NCBI RefSeq assembly: GCF_036227205.1
Contig: NZ_CP109442.1
Location: forward strand, 806,001-870,000
Direction: 5' to 3'
DNA: 64,000 nt
Origin: Amycolatopsis sp. NBC_01480
GTDB taxonomy: Bacteria > Actinomycetota > Actinomycetes > Mycobacteriales > Pseudonocardiaceae
Position 1 is the stretch's first letter, and each line of letters starts with the position of its first letter. Of the stretch, positions 61,466-64,000 are shown piece by piece. A program made the translations under genes and the position numbers. The notes under the pieces are model-generated. The model was given only the letters and a program-made list of their open reading frames with translations. It made no database searches and was not told the origin of the DNA.

Positions 61466-64000
61466 GCTGGAACGTCTGCCCGGCGCCGCCGACCGGAACT
61501 TCGAAGCGCTCACTCGGGCCATCGTGTCCCGCCGCTACGGCGCGCTGGGCACGATGCGGGAGCGTCGGAACCAGCCGGGCGTCGAGTTCTACCTGCGTGT
61601 AGACCATGGCGGTGTCCTGGGTGAACCTGGCAGGGTATGGGGTTGGTCGTGCAAGTGGTTCATCCTCAACAGCAAGAATGAGCTCAGCACAGGACAACGC
61701 AAGCAGATCGAGGAATCGCTCTCCAAGGCGATCAAGCACGTCGCCGGCCTGACCGACTTCGTGCTTTGCCTTCCACAGCGGCCCGCCAAGGGGGACGAGG
61801 AGTGGATCGACGGACTCAGCCAGCCGGGCGTCAGAGTCAGACTCTGGTCCACCGAGAACTACGACGAGCAACTCGCGGGACACGACGAGCTCCGCTCCAC
61901 CTTCTTCGGTGAACTCGCCCTCACCACGGACGTACTGGCTCAAGCCCACAAGCGATCTGTTGCACCCATCGAGGCACGGTGGATGCCACGGCTGCATACC
62001 TCCCACCACGTGGAACATCGCATCGACCGGGCCTCGCTGCGCCCCGTGTCGTTCGAGTGGTTGCAGCAGCGCACTGACGACATCGCAGTCCGGATCCAGG
62101 CACTGCGCGCAGCCATCGACGGCCTCGACACCACCTTCCGCCAAGGCACCGTAGAGATTGCTGACGACCTGGACCGATTCGTCCACGACCTGCGGGAGAT
62201 CCTTGACGCCGGAAGGTGCCTCCGGCCCTGGGAGGTCCGCGAGCGCCTCGCCGAACAGGGGCCGCCCGCAACCTCTCCCCGAACGCTGCGGCGCCTGGTG
62301 CTCGAACTGAGGAAGCGTCGCCTGCCCGAGGCGCTGCTGGTCACCGGTCTCGGCGCGGAGATCCGCGACATCGTCCAGTGGCTGCGCAATACACGAGCGG
62401 ACACTGAAGCCCCCCTGCTCGCCGTCATCGCCGCCGCGGGACAGGGCAAGACGCACCTTGCCGCGCAGATGACCTCACCGAACGACCAGCCCACGGCAGG
62501 AGTCTTCATCCAGGGCGGGAACCTGCGCGCTGGCGGAACCCTGAACGACCTCGCGCGAAAGATCCCCGGACTCAAGGTCGACTACTTCGGGGACCTGCTG
62601 GAAGCTCTCAACTCAGCCGGTAACCGCGCCGGCTGCCGGATTCCGTTGATCATCGACGGCCTGAACGAGGCCGAACGGCCCTCGGAGTGGAGGACTCTGC
62701 TCGCTGGATTGGCACCTGCCCTAGGCGCCTACCCTCACGTGGCGGTGATCGTCACCCTCCGCGAAGTGCGCGCCGACCTGGCCCTCCCGAAGGACACGGT
62801 GCGCCTGGAACTGGAGTGGCAGCGCGCGGAAGTCGACGACATCCTCCGCGTCTACTTCCGTCACTACCTGATCAACCCGGCCGGCGCCTGGCTACCGATG
62901 GGAGAGCTCCACAACCCGCTCTTCGTCCGCATGTACTGCGAGGCCGCAAATCACGACCGCCGAGAGCCGGTGGGTGTGGAGGCGCTGCCTCAGTCCCTCA
63001 TCGGCGTCTTCGAGTTGTATCGCGAGGGCGTGGTCGAGCGGCTGGCCCAGGATCCGGCTCGCATCCCGGTGCCGGCCGACCAGATTAAGCGCCGCCTCAC
63101 GGCTCTGGCGAGACACATGTGGACGGACAACGTCCGCCGGCTTCCGTTCGACGAAGCGCGAAGAATCCTTGACGTCGACCAGCCGAACTGGGACGAAAGC
63201 CTGCTCCGGCGTCTCGTAGAGGAGGGAGTGATCTTCCGCGAGGAGGTCAGAGGTTCCGACGACACTGAGTGCGGCTTCGTTTTTGACCGCCTCGCTGGAT
63301 ACTTGATCGCCGACGCGATCCTGGAGCGTATTACCCCCGCGGACGTCAACGAGAAGCTCGCGGAAGAATCTCTCTGGCAGTTCCTCCTGGGGGACCAAGT
63401 GCACCCCCTCGGCGACGACATCCTCATTGGCCTCATCTCTCTGGTGCCACGCCGCTTCACCCGGCACCACCTGTGGCGCGTCGCCCCGGATGAGCACCGT
63501 TCGTTTGTGCTCGCTCAGGAACTCACCACCGAGTCGGACTTTCTCGACAACGAGACCGTCGACGCGCTTGCAAACGCGCTCGTTACCGCACGCCCCGGCG
63601 AGAGGAAGGGCCGACCAGCATTCGGCCGTCTGTGGGAGATCCGCAGCTCGGCCCCGCACCGCCTGAATGCTGTATTTCTCGACCGTGTCCTGCGTCAGCT
63701 GCCCCTTCCCAAACGTGACCTGCGATGGAGCGAATGGGCTCGGAACCAGGCTTCAGACCGCCTAACGGCAGATGTGGAACTAGCGATCGACAGGTGGTCC
63801 GGAAGCAGCGACCGCGCCGAGAGCGACGACCTGGACGCACTGGCCATTGCTTGGCTGCTGACTTCCACGGACACGAGCATGCGGGACCTGGCGACGAAAG
63901 CCCTGCAGCGCTACGGTCGGCCAGAACCCAAGCGGCTGTTCGACCTGGCCACCCGGATGCTCGATATCGACGACCCGTATGTCATCGAACGGGTCGTCGG
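61452..64000 (+). CDS. NACHT/STAND-like NTPase with putative nuclease N terminus (partial)
   Basis: Open to the window edge, at least 849 residues. GTG at 61452 has GGGAG 6 bases upstream; ATG at 61431 is the alternative. Residues 15-110 resemble a PD-(D/E)XK effector domain: an early helix (NFEALTRAIVSRRYG), PGVEFYL with Glu45 and GWSCKWF with Lys68, although the usual Gln/Glu of the Q/ExK motif is Ser. The NTPase has Walker A AAAGQGKTHLA (Lys333) and a NACHT-type Walker B IPLIIDGLNEAERP (about 398-410). Helical winged regions and a repeat-like C terminus follow. The plan of effector, STAND NTPase and sensor repeats is that of Avs-type antiphage proteins; identity with a named type is not claimed. 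Confidence 0.75.
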   Translation, partial: MDLTELERLPGAADRNFEALTRAIVSRRYGALGTMRERRNQPGVEFYLRVDHGGVLGEPGRVWGWSCKWFILNSKNELSTGQRKQIEESLSKAIKHVAGLTDFVLCLPQRPAKGDEEWIDGLSQPGVRVRLWSTENYDEQLAGHDELRSTFFGELALTTDVLAQAHKRSVAPIEARWMPRLHTSHHVEHRIDRASLRPVSFEWLQQRTDDIAVRIQALRAAIDGLDTTFRQGTVEIADDLDRFVHDLREILDAGRCLRPWEVRERLAEQGPPATSPRTLRRLVLELRKRRLPEALLVTGLGAEIRDIVQWLRNTRADTEAPLLAVIAAAGQGKTHLAAQMTSPNDQPTAGVFIQGGNLRAGGTLNDLARKIPGLKVDYFGDLLEALNSAGNRAGCRIPLIIDGLNEAERPSEWRTLLAGLAPALGAYPHVAVIVTLREVRADLALPKDTVRLELEWQRAEVDDILRVYFRHYLINPAGAWLPMGELHNPLFVRMYCEAANHDRREPVGVEALPQSLIGVFELYREGVVERLAQDPARIPVPADQIKRRLTALARHMWTDNVRRLPFDEARRILDVDQPNWDESLLRRLVEEGVIFREEVRGSDDTECGFVFDRLAGYLIADAILERITPADVNEKLAEESLWQFLLGDQVHPLGDDILIGLISLVPRRFTRHHLWRVAPDEHRSFVLAQELTTESDFLDNETVDALANALVTARPGERKGRPAFGRLWEIRSSAPHRLNAVFLDRVLRQLPLPKRDLRWSEWARNQASDRLTADVELAIDRWSGSSDRAESDDLDALAIAWLLTSTDTSMRDLATKALQRYGRPEPKRLFDLATRMLDIDDPYVIERVV

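Overview
The window is high-GC actinobacterial DNA. The ESX/type VII accessory genes (an EspG-like chaperone, a PPE-like protein, a DUF3558 lipoprotein), the ALF-repeat secreted proteins, a DUF2637 mobile-element gene and a DUF5753-type regulator together point to the Pseudonocardiales (Amycolatopsis/Saccharopolyspora-like). This is inferred from gene content only; no rRNA or complete tRNA is present.

Layout. 0-6 kb: a DUF5753 regulator fragment, a four-gene ESX-associated operon read right to left (4327 to 1132), a small hypothetical gene, and a zinc-ribbon/GNAT protein. 6.3-20.2 kb: a complete type I-E CRISPR-Cas locus on the minus strand. It runs from array 2 (25 repeats) through cas3, a solo crRNA-like repeat with a terminator, a small two-helix membrane protein, cas8e-cse2-cas7e-cas5e-cas6e-cas1-cas2, to array 1 (31 intact repeats plus a degenerate terminal one). 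Both arrays have their leader at the high-coordinate end, and the leaders share sequence blocks. 20.2-42.9 kb: an accessory island bracketed by two homologous same-orientation segments, each a DUF2637 gene plus the 3' end of a tRNA. It holds a DUF1963 gene, a secreted ALF/helical nuclease toxin with a SUKH immunity gene, two further ALF-repeat exported proteins (one with AbfB, LGFP and ricin-lectin modules), a secreted HNH-like protein, a small gene behind a consensus-like LexA box, an 831-codon protein with a zinc ribbon and a PD-(D/E)XK nuclease-like C terminus, and a PIN (DUF4411) / Xre-ImmA pair.

40.7-59.9 kb: transposon-rich. Two 1265-bp IS3 copies lie in the same orientation. One ends inside the stop codon of the second DUF2637 gene. 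The other splits a giant RHS toxin gene of about 3260 codons, whose frame is restored exactly by removing the IS and one 3-bp target duplication. The RHS toxin ends in a YwqJ/SCP1.201-like deaminase domain and is followed by a MORN-type (YwqK-like) immunity gene and endonuclease V. An IS481-type element truncated on its right side and an ISL3-type element follow, next to a broken SGNH hydrolase gene.

60-64 kb: a translationally coupled three-gene operon of a radical SAM protein, a small DUF6375-like protein and a NACHT/STAND-like NTPase with a putative nuclease N terminus, which runs off the window. A perfect LexA-type palindrome lies about 100 bp upstream. This operon is the best candidate here for an uncharacterised conflict system. 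The solo crRNA-like element between cas3 and the Cascade operon is the second.
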